NCBI GenBank assembly: GCA_026391945.1
Contig: JAPLDA010000009.1
Coordinates: forward strand, 33,932-97,931
Length of the DNA: 64,000 nt
Direction of reading: 5' to 3'
From: Bacteroidota bacterium
Lineage (GTDB): Bacteria; Bacteroidota; Bacteroidia; AKYH767-A; 2013-40CM-41-45
Shown: positions 10,097 to 20,054 of the stretch, in pieces
How positions within the stretch are numbered: the first letter of the stretch is position 1
Layout: each line of letters starts with the position of its first letter
Made by a program: the position numbers and the translations under genes
The notes under the pieces: generated by a model
Databases searched by the model: none
Told to the model about the DNA's origin: nothing
The model's input: the letters and a program-made list of their open reading frames with translations, nothing else

Positions 10097-12909
10097 GAGG
10101 AGGCCGGTACTTCTTTTATTGTTTTTTCTTTTTGCCTGATCAATTCAAGAATGTGTTCCGGTTTGATCGGCAATTTAGTGATCCGCACACCAACAGCATC
10201 ATAGATGGCATTGGCGATGGCCGGAATCACGGGATGCAAAGCTCCTTCACCACATTCTTTCGCTCCGAACGGACCTTCCGGATCCATCGTTTCGATGATG
10301 TTGGTGTGAATGTCGGGAGTATCCAGGGATGTTGGAATTTTATAATCCAGGAAATTGTTGTTCACCAGGAGTCCTTTGTAATATTTCATTTCTTCACTCA
10401 ACGCCTGACCGATACCCATGTGCCAGGAACCTTCCAGTTGTCCCTCTACAGCCAATGGATTCAATGCTTTTCCGCAATCATGTGCTCCCCAGACATTGAG
10501 AATTTTTACATGACCTGTTTTCGGATTTACATTCACTTCAGCCACACAGGATCCGAATGAATAAGAAGGACTCAGTCCTGCACCGGCTCCCTTGAAATCT
10601 CCGCCGAGTTTAGGAGAAATGTATTTCCCGCTTACACTAACGGCTCCGCGTTTGGCAGTGAGGATGTCGATGGCTTCATTCCAGTTCAGATCAACGGTCT
10701 TGTTGTTGCTGAAAATTTTTTCATTGGAAAAATTCAACTCTTCAACAGCAATTTCTTTTTTCATGGAAATGGCCTGCGCAATTTCATTCTTCAGGTTTTC
10801 AGCAGCATCTTTGGCTGCGTTGCCGGCCATAAAAGTAACGCGGCTTGAATAACTTCCAAGGTCAACAGGAGTAAGCAAGGTATCTGCTGCGAGAACGAAT
10901 ATTTTATCCATGCTGATGCCAAGCACTTCGGCAACAATGATGGCAAGCATCGTATCGCTTCCCTGGCCGATGTCGTTGGCTCCTGAAGTGATCAGAACCC
11001 TTCCGTCGAAATCAACTTTCAGGTGAACGGTAGATTGCGGCAGTTCATTCCAGATGATTGGCAATGCACTTCCGCTGATAAAAAATCCGCAGCCCACACC
11101 GAAGCCATGTCCGTGCTCCATTTTTCCGTGTTTGTTTTTCCATCCTGATTGTTCGGCGACTTTCTGAATGGACTCGCGGCTTCCATTCGAAGTGATGCGG
11201 TATTGCCCGACGGTGAGTGAATGTGAATCAAGAAAATTTTTCATTCTCAGTTCAACAGGATCCATGTTGATTTTATGTGCGATGTCATCAATGAGGCTTT
11301 CAACGGCAAAACGGGAGTTCACTGCACCGTGTCCGCGCATGGCGCCGCACTGTGGCTTGTTGGTATAAACCCGGAAGGTGCGGAAACCAAAATTATTGAG
11401 TTTGTAAGGAGCCTGTAACAAGACGCCATTGTAGTAAGATGTTACGACGCCGAAACTTCCGTATGCGCCTCCGTCGATGATGATGTCTGCGTCCAGTACT
11501 TTCAGCAAACCGTTTTTATCAGCACCAAGTTGTATCGTCATGCGCGAAGGATGACGTCCATGATTGTTCAGGAAAACTTCTTCTCTGGTGAGGCAAACAC
11601 GCACCGGCTTCCCGGTTTTGCGTGCCATGTGTGCAACGATGATTTCATGTGGAAACGGATCGCTCTTGCCTCCAAAACCACCGCCGACATGAGGTTTGAT
11701 CACGCGGACACGGCTGAGCGGAACTTCCATGGTTTTGGCAAGAGCACGGTGAAGATAATGTGTCACTTGCGTAGCGGAAATAACAGTGAGGCCGTTCTCA
11801 TCCCAATAAGCAGTAGTTGCATGAGGTTCGGTGAAAGCATGTGTGACGCCTTCCATTTCGAATGTCATGTTGCTCACCACTTCCGCATCTTTCAATCCCT
11901 GTTGTTGATCTCCGAAACGCAGTTCAGCTTTCTTGTGAATGTTGTTGTTGAATTTTGATTCGCGGTTCGGATCGGAATGTATTTTCTCATGTTCACCGAC
12001 ATCGTTCATCGAATCATCGATGGTCAGGAATTCTTTGATCGGCTGGTAAGTGACTTTTACCAGTTTGCAGGCCTGTTGTGCGATGGCTTCCGTATCGGCT
12101 GCGACAGCAGCAACGATTTCACCGGCGTACCGTGTTTTATCAATGGCCATTGCCGTTTCATCCTGTGAAAGCGGAAGCACTCCGAACTTAACCGGCAGTT
12201 CTTTTCCTGTGGCAATGTAACGGACTCCCGGAAGTTTCATCGCCTCATCGGTGCTGATGTCAACAATTTTTGCATGAGGGAAAAGGCTTCTCACAAATTT
12301 TACATGGAGAGCATCTTTGATTTTATAATCATCAGCATAATCGGCAATTCCCCTGGCTTTCTTTGATGCTTCAATGGCAGGTCTTCCGATTCCGACGGTT
12401 TTTTCAGTCGTGCTATTTTTTTCTTTTTTCTGAGGAAGAATTTTTCCGTTTTTCTCAGCGGCATATTCTGCAACGGCTGCGATGATTTTTTTATATCCTG
12501 TGCAGCGGCATACATTTCCTGACAGAGCATCTTTGATTTCTGAAATGGAAGGATCCGGATTTTTATTGACAAAGTCGAGAGCCGTCATCACCATTCCGGG
12601 AGTACAGAAGCCGCATTGAATGGCTCCTTTCTCCACAAATTTTTCCTGCAGCAGATGCAATTCTCCCTGGTGATCGATTCCTTCAATGGTAGTAATGTTC
12701 GCATTCTCGAACCGGAGAGCAGGCGTGATGCAGCTCAACACCGGTTCGTTGTTTACCAAAACGGTACAAGCTCCGCAACTTCCCTGTGAACAACCGATTT
12801 TTGTTCCGGTGAGCCCGATTTTTTCCCGGATCACTTCAGAAAGCATCTCATGCTCAGTCACAGGAACTGAATGAGATTTGCCGTTTACTGTCAGATTTAA
12901 AATTCTCAT
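10093..12909 (-). CDS. 4-hydroxybenzoyl-CoA reductase-like fused gamma (2x 2Fe-2S) and alpha (molybdopterin) subunits
   Basis: N-terminal GCSQGSCGACTVLVN and QCGFCTPGMV...NVCRCTGYKKI; then xanthine oxidase-family Mo domain (HVGGGFGGKSDPFPHE, GAMRGHGAVN). Start set at MRILNLTV (12909), ATGA overlap with the upstream ferredoxin. Confidence 0.85.
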   Translation of the reverse strand: MRILNLTVNGKSHSVPVTEHEMLSEVIREKIGLTGTKIGCSQGSCGACTVLVNNEPVLSCITPALRFENANITTIEGIDHQGELHLLQEKFVEKGAIQCGFCTPGMVMTALDFVNKNPDPSISEIKDALSGNVCRCTGYKKIIAAVAEYAAEKNGKILPQKKEKNSTTEKTVGIGRPAIEASKKARGIADYADDYKIKDALHVKFVRSLFPHAKIVDISTDEAMKLPGVRYIATGKELPVKFGVLPLSQDETAMAIDKTRYAGEIVAAVAADTEAIAQQACKLVKVTYQPIKEFLTIDDSMNDVGEHEKIHSDPNRESKFNNNIHKKAELRFGDQQQGLKDAEVVSNMTFEMEGVTHAFTEPHATTAYWDENGLTVISATQVTHYLHRALAKTMEVPLSRVRVIKPHVGGGFGGKSDPFPHEIIVAHMARKTGKPVRVCLTREEVFLNNHGRHPSRMTIQLGADKNGLLKVLDADIIIDGGAYGSFGVVTSYYNGVLLQAPYKLNNFGFRTFRVYTNKPQCGAMRGHGAVNSRFAVESLIDDIAHKINMDPVELRMKNFLDSHSLTVGQYRITSNGSRESIQKVAEQSGWKNKHGKMEHGHGFGVGCGFFISGSALPIIWNELPQSTVHLKVDFDGRVLITSGANDIGQGSDTMLAIIVAEVLGISMDKIFVLAADTLLTPVDLGSYSSRVTFMAGNAAKDAAENLKNEIAQAISMKKEIAVEELNFSNEKIFSNNKTVDLNWNEAIDILTAKRGAVSVSGKYISPKLGGDFKGAGAGLSPSYSFGSCVAEVNVNPKTGHVKILNVWGAHDCGKALNPLAVEGQLEGSWHMGIGQALSEEMKYYKGLLVNNNFLDYKIPTSLDTPDIHTNIIETMDPEGPFGAKECGEGALHPVIPAIANAIYDAVGVRITKLPIKPEHILELIRQKEKTIKEVPASS

Positions 12910-13136
12910 TGGATCTTTTCTGTCTTGATAATTTTCACCGGACAATTTTGGGCTGCAATGCGTATGGATTGGTATTCATCATCCCCGGCAGTCGTCATGT
13001 ATATCCCGTTTTTTTCTGTTCCGCCAACCAGCGTACTTTTTCCATCTTTTCTCGACATGCGCCAGCGGCCCGGATCAGCTTCCACACATGCATTGCAGCC
13101 AATGCATTTATCCCTGTAGTGAACAACTTTCACCAT
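12906..13136 (-). CDS. Small 4Fe-4S ferredoxin
   Basis: CIGCNACVEADPGRW ... NCPVKII. Confidence 0.8.
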   Translation of the reverse strand: MVKVVHYRDKCIGCNACVEADPGRWRMSRKDGKSTLVGGTEKNGIYMTTAGDDEYQSIRIAAQNCPVKIIKTEKIQ

Positions 13137-14383
13137 TATGCATTCACTACTTTATATAATTTATCCGAAGCACGGATTTTACTTTTTACCGGCATCGAAA
13201 TGAGATCTCCCTTTTTCACTTTTTCTTTCTTCCTGTCGTTCACGCGAATTTCCTCAACCGTATCATAGATCAATCCCGTGGTGGGGCCGCTGATTAAAAT
13301 ATCATCTCCGACTTCAAGCGATTGTGATTCCATCTGGAATTCACCGACACCCAATTGATCGTAATATTTCACACCTTTCCCAACGTATATTTTTTTCTTC
13401 GTGGCTTTGGATCCGTATTCATCATTCCATTCTCCCATTTTTTTTCCGAGGTAATACCCATCCCAGAACCCGCGGTTGAAAACAGTTTCAAGGCGTTTTT
13501 TCCAATTCGCAACCTTTTCTTTTGTAAACGTTCCTTCTCTTACCGAATCAATCGCTTCACGGTAGCAGGATGTGGTGGTGAAAACATAGTCTTCATTTCT
13601 TCCCCGTCCTTCAATTTTCAATACGGAAACACCTGAACGGATGACCTGGTCAAGGAAACCAATCGTGCACAGATCTTTAGCCGACATGATGTATTCATTG
13701 TCGATTTCGAATTCAATCCCGTCTTCCTTATCGGTAACAATATAATTTCTCCTGCAGTTCTGAACGCAGGCTCCGCGGTTGGCAGAGGCAAAATGCGAGT
13801 GAAGGCTCAGGTAACATTTCCCCGATACGGCCATGCACAAAGCTCCGTGAGCAAAAATTTCGACCGCTACCAGTTTCCCTGATGGTCCCTTTATTTTTCT
13901 TCGTTTGATTTCAGCGGTAATTTTTCCGACCTGCTCAAGAGTGAGTTCCCTTGCCATCACCATCACATCGGCATATTGCGAATAGAATTCCACCGATTCG
14001 ATGTTGGTGATGTTTGCCTGCGTGGAAATATGAACCGGGATGCCGGCTTTCTTCGCATAATTCATCACGGCATGATCGGATGCAATGATGGCGTCGATGT
14101 TATTTTTTTTTGCTTCATCCACGATCGATCGCATGAGTGAAAGATCATGATCGTACAAAATAGTGTTCAGCGTAATGTACGTACGGATGTTATTTTTTTT
14201 TGCCGTAGCAGATAGTTGCTGCAGGTCTTCGAGCGTAAAATTGATACTCGACCTGGCACGCATGTTCAATTGCTCGATGCCAAAATAAACGGCATGGCAT
14301 CCGCCCTGGATGGCAGCTGCCAACGATTCCCATGATCCGCAGGGAGCAAGCAATTCGATGTGGTTGCCGGGTTGAACCATCAC
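13136..14383 (-). CDS. Peptidase U32 family protein
   Basis: IELLAPCGSWESLAAAIQGGCHAVYFG, SGKCYLSLH...ASANRGACVQNCRRNY, LKIEGRGRNEDYV motifs. Confidence 0.88.
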   Translation of the reverse strand: MMVQPGNHIELLAPCGSWESLAAAIQGGCHAVYFGIEQLNMRARSSINFTLEDLQQLSATAKKNNIRTYITLNTILYDHDLSLMRSIVDEAKKNNIDAIIASDHAVMNYAKKAGIPVHISTQANITNIESVEFYSQYADVMVMARELTLEQVGKITAEIKRRKIKGPSGKLVAVEIFAHGALCMAVSGKCYLSLHSHFASANRGACVQNCRRNYIVTDKEDGIEFEIDNEYIMSAKDLCTIGFLDQVIRSGVSVLKIEGRGRNEDYVFTTTSCYREAIDSVREGTFTKEKVANWKKRLETVFNRGFWDGYYLGKKMGEWNDEYGSKATKKKIYVGKGVKYYDQLGVGEFQMESQSLEVGDDILISGPTTGLIYDTVEEIRVNDRKKEKVKKGDLISMPVKSKIRASDKLYKVVNA

Positions 14384-14463
14384 AGGTTTAGTGATTTTTA
14401 TTTTTTTAAATGACCAATCAAAATTCGGATTAAAAAATAGCTCCGACTATGATATTGATCATG

Positions 14464-15204
14464 CTATAGTGAGGCTCCAATGCTCTTCCCGCCATCCACA
14501 TAAATGGTCTGGCCTGTAATAAATTGCGTGTGTTCGGAAATGAGAAATGCTACGGTGTTGGCCACATCTTCCGGCAGTCCCATTGTTTTTGTCGGTTGGG
14601 CTTCAATTAATTTCTGGAGAACCTCGGGTTTTAATTTTTGTGTCATGGGAGTATCAATCAATCCCGGCGCAACAGCATTTACACAAACATTGTATTTTCC
14701 GAGTTCAAGAGCGAGCACACGCGTGAGTGCAACAACACCGGCTTTTGAAGCGGAGTAATTGCTTTGTCCTTTGTTCCCAAGCCAGGCACGGGAGGCAATG
14801 TTGACAATCCTTCCGCTGTTTTGTTCTTTCATAACGCGGGCAACTTCCCTGCACATCAGCCAGGTTCCTTTCAGGTTCACACCAATGACGGCGTCAAATT
14901 CATCCACACTCATATTCCAGATCATGTTGTCGCGGATAATCCCGGCATTGTTCACCAGTGCATCGATGCGTCCGAATCTCGACAGGCAATCAGCAAACAA
15001 CGATTGCACTTCTTTCTCATTGCAAATGTTGATGGAAGAGAAGTGAACCTTGTCTTTTCCGAATACGTTCTCTAACAGGATTCCGTTTTCAGCGTCAATA
15101 TCGATGGCGACAACGAATGTGTTTTCGGTGACAAGCCGTTGCACAATGGCTTTGCCGATTCCTTTAGCTGCACCGGTAACGATGCAAATCCTCTTTTGTA
15201 TCAT
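14464..15204 (-). CDS. SDR family oxidoreductase (FabG-like)
   Basis: TGAAKGIGKAI, NNAG, YSASKAGV, YVDGGKSIGASL. Confidence 0.9.
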   Translation of the reverse strand: MIQKRICIVTGAAKGIGKAIVQRLVTENTFVVAIDIDAENGILLENVFGKDKVHFSSINICNEKEVQSLFADCLSRFGRIDALVNNAGIIRDNMIWNMSVDEFDAVIGVNLKGTWLMCREVARVMKEQNSGRIVNIASRAWLGNKGQSNYSASKAGVVALTRVLALELGKYNVCVNAVAPGLIDTPMTQKLKPEVLQKLIEAQPTKTMGLPEDVANTVAFLISEHTQFITGQTIYVDGGKSIGASL

Positions 15205-15802
15205 GATGAGAATGATTATTTAATTTTGGAAAGTATGTTTCATACTCTTCCGGGGTATTTACATCAGCCATTACTTTTCCATCTTCAACCGGTAGTCTGC
15301 AACGTGAATGATTTTCAAGGATCTGCCGGAGGCTTTGATCAAATGACGGAAGAGACAGAATTTGCTGAGCGACTGTTGATGAAACCAGGATGGGATGGCC
15401 ACCGTGACCGTTGGTGACCGGCGTGATGTAGTCAGCTTTCATCCTCGATTCATGCAACTGATGAATCAACGGTGCTGTTACGAACGGGTTGTCGATGTTC
15501 TGAACATAAAAATAGTCAGATCCCGGAAAACATTTCAGTCCGAGGTAAAGCGAATAAAGCCGGCCCCGTTGCTGAGAATAATTTTTGACCACCACTGTTT
15601 CATCCATGCCATCGATGATGGCTGTGTTGATATCGGGATTGATCACCACTGCGATCTTCTTTACCCAGGCTTCCCGGTACACTTTAATAATATGCTGAAG
15701 AAAATTTTCTCCGGATGAAAAAGGAAGTAACGCTTTATGAGTACCCATCCTGGTCGATAACCCGGCGGAGAGAATAATGCAAGCGGTTTTCTCATCGACC
15801 AT
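15164..15802 (-). CDS. Nucleotidyltransferase family protein, MocA-like
   Basis: IILSAGLSTRMGTHKALLPF; GHGGHPILVS; DVNTPEEYE. Confidence 0.8.
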   Translation of the reverse strand: MVDEKTACIILSAGLSTRMGTHKALLPFSSGENFLQHIIKVYREAWVKKIAVVINPDINTAIIDGMDETVVVKNYSQQRGRLYSLYLGLKCFPGSDYFYVQNIDNPFVTAPLIHQLHESRMKADYITPVTNGHGGHPILVSSTVAQQILSLPSFDQSLRQILENHSRCRLPVEDGKVMADVNTPEEYETYFPKLNNHSHHDTKEDLHRYRCS

Positions 15803-16051
15803 ATCAATTTCTTTAGATCGTCAAAGATTCACGTTTATGCCCTTTGCTGTTGGGCAAACATGTGCAAAAGAATATGAAAAGATTGGTTTTCAGCATGACG
15901 TCTCTCATGGCCAATTGTACGAAAAAATACTTTATGCTTTGATAAGTGTCATTTCATAATTTACTAAAAGTTAGGAAGATTGCATAGCGGTATTTTTTCA
16001 GATTAGCCAATTGAAAGAAAACGAAAGAAATAAGGGTAAAAATTATCTTCC

Positions 16052-17227
16052 ATGAATTCACCTGAACAACAACTTGAGAAATTACTTGACGAATGCAAGA
16101 CACTTGCCTTCGATTTGAATTTTACATACGCAAAGGATTGGAAAAAGCAATCCAAAAACCGGTTGCTTGTCGGGTATCTCCCGATTTATGTTCCGCGTGA
16201 AATTATTCATGCTGCCAATGCATTGCCTGTTGGCATCATGGGAGTTGGTGACAGGAAACAAATTATCAAAGGCGATGCCTATTACCAGTCATACATCTGC
16301 CACCTGCCGAGAGGGATCATAGAAATGGCTCTCGATCACAACCTGGAAAACTTCGACGGATTTCTTTTTCCTGCAATCTGTGATTGTGTAAGGAATCTTT
16401 CAGGGATGTTCAAGATTGTTAAAAAAGGGAAGTTCACCCGCTATTTTGATTATCCTCAGAATTTTGATGCGCTGATCGGTGGTGTTTTTTACCGCGAGTT
16501 GCTCGAGACCGTTATCCACGACATGTATCTTCTGAACGGAGTAAAAATTACCATCGAAAATCTCAATCACTCCATCAAACTTTACAACATCAACCGCCGG
16601 CTGATTGAAAAGATATACGATATCCGCCAGGAATTTCCATGGCGTCTTTCGGCCGTGGATGTATATCATATCATTCGTGCAGGCCTGGTGATCACGGTTG
16701 AAAAACACAATGAGATTTTGGAAGAAGTGGTTTCGCTGATTGAAAAAGATTCCGGAGAACCCCTGGATAATATCCGTGTGGTAGTATCAGGATCGTTCTG
16801 TGAACAGCCGCCGGTTGGCCTGATCAAATCCATCGAAATGGCCGGATGCTATATCGTGGATGATGATTTCATGCTCGGATCAAGATGGATACAAGGTGAT
16901 ATCAACGCAGCCACCAATAACCCGGTCAACGAAATCGTAAAATCATTCCTCGAACAGAGCGCTCCTTCTTCTGCAATTTATGATGTCGCCAATCCGAAAG
17001 GAAAACGGCTGGTCGACCTGGTGAAAAAAAGAAAAGCGGACGGTGTGATCTTCTGCGCAGCAAGTTTCTGTGATCCGGCTTTGCTCGATCGCCCTGACTT
17101 GCAGAAGTCCTGCGACGAAGCAGGAGTGAATCACATCAATTTCCAGTTCCATGAAAACACCGGGCAGTTCAAGGTGATCAAAGAGCAGGCAGGAACATTT
17201 TCTGACTCCATCAAACTCTGGGTATAA
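16052..17227 (+). CDS. bcrC: Benzoyl-CoA reductase subunit C (BcrC/BadD-like)
   Basis: 2-hydroxyacyl-CoA dehydratase/BCR family; first of a four-gene bcrCBAD-ordered set; DDDFMLGSRWIQGDI motif. Confidence 0.88.
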   Translation: MNSPEQQLEKLLDECKTLAFDLNFTYAKDWKKQSKNRLLVGYLPIYVPREIIHAANALPVGIMGVGDRKQIIKGDAYYQSYICHLPRGIIEMALDHNLENFDGFLFPAICDCVRNLSGMFKIVKKGKFTRYFDYPQNFDALIGGVFYRELLETVIHDMYLLNGVKITIENLNHSIKLYNINRRLIEKIYDIRQEFPWRLSAVDVYHIIRAGLVITVEKHNEILEEVVSLIEKDSGEPLDNIRVVVSGSFCEQPPVGLIKSIEMAGCYIVDDDFMLGSRWIQGDINAATNNPVNEIVKSFLEQSAPSSAIYDVANPKGKRLVDLVKKRKADGVIFCAASFCDPALLDRPDLQKSCDEAGVNHINFQFHENTGQFKVIKEQAGTFSDSIKLWV

Positions 17228-17271
17228 AAAGTTAAACAAATTGTCTGTCAACTAAACCAAATCAAATCACC

Positions 17272-18570
17272 ATGAGCAATCCGCAGGAAGCCATCAAGGA
17301 AAAAAGTATGATCATTCAGAAAGAGATGCTTGGAAATCTTTTTACTGAATTGAGCACGGCAAAAGAGAACGGAAAAAAAGTAGTCTACACTTTTGTTCCG
17401 GGAAACCTCACCGAACTGATTCTCGCTCTCGACATGTTGCCGGTGTACCCGGAAATCAATGCCCTTCAGTCGGGCATGAGAAAAAAATCCGGTTCGTATA
17501 TTAAAGATGCCGAGAAGATTGGTTTCAGTGAAGACGTTTGCACGTATGTGAAATGCGATATTGGAATGATGCTCAACGGCAACATCGGTCCCACCGGCGA
17601 AAAACTTCCTGATCCCGACATGCTGCTGTTAAGTTACACCGGCTGCTTCACGTTCCTGAAATGGTTTGAAAACCTTGAACGACTCTTCCCGGGAGTTGAA
17701 ATTGCCATGCTTCACACGCCTTACCAGGAAGACGGAAGGATTACCGACGACCAGGTGAACTACATGGTGAAGCAATTGAAAGAAGAAGTGATTCCGAAAA
17801 TGGAAAAAGTAGCCGGAAAAAAAATGGACTACAACCGTCTTTCAAAGATGCTGGCGAATTCAGCGAAGTCGGAAGATTTATGGGTGAAGGTCCTGGAGTC
17901 GGCAAAGAATGTCCCATCGCCGATTGATTCCTACTTCGCAGGTGTGTATTACATGGGGCCGTTGAACACGGCTTTTCGCGGAACCGATATGGCACTTCAG
18001 TATTACCAGGAATTGTTCAATGAAGTGGACGACCGTTTGAAAAAAGGTTTGCTCCCGATCAATCCCGAAGGTGAAATGAAAAAGGAAAGGTACCGGCTGG
18101 TCGTTGAAGGTCCGCCTAACTGGACCAACTTCCGCGAGTTCTGGAAAATATTTTATGACATGGGAGCGGTGATTGTTGCATCCACTTACACCAAAGTGGG
18201 CGGTGTGTACGACCGTGGATTCCGTCATGAACCTGAGAAACCCCTGGAGAGCTTGTCAAAATACTGCATGGGTTGTTATACGAATCTCAATCTGGAACAG
18301 CGTGTTGATTTGATTGAACATTATATCAAAGAATACAAAGCCGACGGGTTTCTCATCAACTCCATCAAGAGTTGCAATTCATTTTCCGCAGGGCAATTGC
18401 TGATGATGCGCGAGATTGAGCAACGATGCGGTGTTCCGGTGGGCTTCATCGAAAGTGACCTGGTGGATCCGCGTTATTTTTCTTATGCCAACATCAAGAA
18501 CCGTCTTGAGTCCTATTTCCAGATGCTGGAACAAAGAAAGATCATCATGTCACAGGAGGCGACCGTCTGA
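17272..18570 (+). CDS. bcrB: Benzoyl-CoA reductase subunit B (BcrB/BadE-like)
   Basis: 432 aa; LLLSYTGCFTFLKWFENLERLFPGVE; KYCMGCYTNLNLEQRV; position between bcrC and bcrA. Confidence 0.88.
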   Translation: MSNPQEAIKEKSMIIQKEMLGNLFTELSTAKENGKKVVYTFVPGNLTELILALDMLPVYPEINALQSGMRKKSGSYIKDAEKIGFSEDVCTYVKCDIGMMLNGNIGPTGEKLPDPDMLLLSYTGCFTFLKWFENLERLFPGVEIAMLHTPYQEDGRITDDQVNYMVKQLKEEVIPKMEKVAGKKMDYNRLSKMLANSAKSEDLWVKVLESAKNVPSPIDSYFAGVYYMGPLNTAFRGTDMALQYYQELFNEVDDRLKKGLLPINPEGEMKKERYRLVVEGPPNWTNFREFWKIFYDMGAVIVASTYTKVGGVYDRGFRHEPEKPLESLSKYCMGCYTNLNLEQRVDLIEHYIKEYKADGFLINSIKSCNSFSAGQLLMMREIEQRCGVPVGFIESDLVDPRYFSYANIKNRLESYFQMLEQRKIIMSQEATV

Positions 18571-18611
18571 GTTTATAAATGAAAGCAACACCATTAACTG
18601 ATAACTGATCC

Positions 18612-20039
18612 ATGAGCAAATATTATCTCGGAGTTGACCTTGGCTCCACCACATCAAAGGCTGTCATCATCAATGAACAGGATGAAATCATCGGGCGCGG
18701 AATCACCAACACCCGCGCTAACTATGCTGTTGCTGCTGATATTGCACGCGACGAAGCCATTTACAATGCGCGTTTTTCCGTGCTGAAGAAAAAGCTGGAA
18801 GCTGAAATGAAAGCGAAACCGGAGTACCATAAATACATTACCGATCTCGAAAGTGTTTTTCAATATGAGCAGTTCAAAGTACGGCTGGATAAACTGGGTG
18901 AAGAACTTCTGAAAACCTGCTATACATTTTTCAAGGAAGAAAAAAGAAGAGAAGAAATTCTGAATCACCTGCGGAATATCCGGAAAGCTTTTAAGCCGAA
19001 AATAAAACACGAATACCTTTTTAAAAACCTTGGAGCGAAAAACCAGTTTTTCCGTGACATCGTTTCGGAACGGTACAACGAAGAAGTAAACAAACTCGAC
19101 CTGTCGTTGTTTGAGCCGCTGATGACCGTATGGGACAAGAGTATCAGTCCAGCCGAAAATGAGCGTGTGCAATTTGATTTCGAAGAGCTCATTCATAAAG
19201 CCATGGATGAGTTGAAAGACAAATACAAAAATCTTCCTGATACTGCCGCTGAAGATACCAGCGTAAATTTTGATGCAGAGATCAACCTGCTGAAAGGAAA
19301 ATTCGATCACGTTTCGGAATCGCTGCGTGAGCACATCGATGAGATCGCTGCGATTGAATTCAATATTGAAAACATGACAGGAACCGGCTACGGAAGAGCT
19401 CTTCTGCCGTTTCCGCAGGAGTGCATCCGTTCAGAAATTTTGTGTCATGCATTTGGTGCTCATGCCGTTTTTCCGGAAACAAGAACCGTACTCGACATCG
19501 GCGGGCAGGATACGAAGGCGATACAGGTTGACAAGTACGGACTCGTTACCAGTTTCCAGATGAACGATCGTTGTGCTGCCGGCTGCGGACGTTACCTCGG
19601 TTACATTGCCGATGAGATGAGTATTTCATTGAATGAACTGGGACCAATGGCGATGCAGGCGGAGAAGGAAGTAACCATCTGTTCCACCTGTACCGTGTTT
19701 GCCGGCGCTGAGTTAAGGGAACTCACCAATCTTGGTGAGAAGCGTGCCGACATTCTTGGAGGTTTGCACAAAGCGATTATCATGCGTGCCATGTCATTGA
19801 TCGCGCGTTCGGGAGGAGTATTCAATGAATTTACTTTTACCGGCGGAGTAGCCCGTAACCAAGCCGTCATCAAGTACCTCACCCAACTGGTGAAAGAAAA
19901 TTACGGAGACAACATCCGGATTAACATTCACACCGATTCCATTTTTATGGGAGCGCTCGGAGGTGCCATGTTTGCCAGGAGAAATATCCTTACCAATCTT
20001 CCTGACGAAAAAAAATCAAAAGAAATTACCATAGAATAA
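18612..20039 (+). CDS. bcrA: Benzoyl-CoA reductase subunit A (ATPase/activase, BcrA/BadF-like)
   Basis: YYLGVDLGSTTSKAVIINE; long helical insertion; NDRCAAGCGRYL and CSTCTVFAGAEL activase cysteine motifs. Confidence 0.9.
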   Translation: MSKYYLGVDLGSTTSKAVIINEQDEIIGRGITNTRANYAVAADIARDEAIYNARFSVLKKKLEAEMKAKPEYHKYITDLESVFQYEQFKVRLDKLGEELLKTCYTFFKEEKRREEILNHLRNIRKAFKPKIKHEYLFKNLGAKNQFFRDIVSERYNEEVNKLDLSLFEPLMTVWDKSISPAENERVQFDFEELIHKAMDELKDKYKNLPDTAAEDTSVNFDAEINLLKGKFDHVSESLREHIDEIAAIEFNIENMTGTGYGRALLPFPQECIRSEILCHAFGAHAVFPETRTVLDIGGQDTKAIQVDKYGLVTSFQMNDRCAAGCGRYLGYIADEMSISLNELGPMAMQAEKEVTICSTCTVFAGAELRELTNLGEKRADILGGLHKAIIMRAMSLIARSGGVFNEFTFTGGVARNQAVIKYLTQLVKENYGDNIRINIHTDSIFMGALGGAMFARRNILTNLPDEKKSKEITIE

Positions 20040-20054
20040 TCTAACAACAAGTCA

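Noticed and set aside
14430-14475. AT-rich palindrome-like ATGATATTGATCAT near the SDR gene end
   Set aside because: Short and imperfect; plausible by chance in AT-rich intergenic DNA.
18654-19334. 226-aa minus-strand ORF antisense to bcrA
   Set aside because: Overlaps the helical insertion of a clearly conserved BcrA-type protein; no recognisable domain, so likely a codon-bias shadow ORF.
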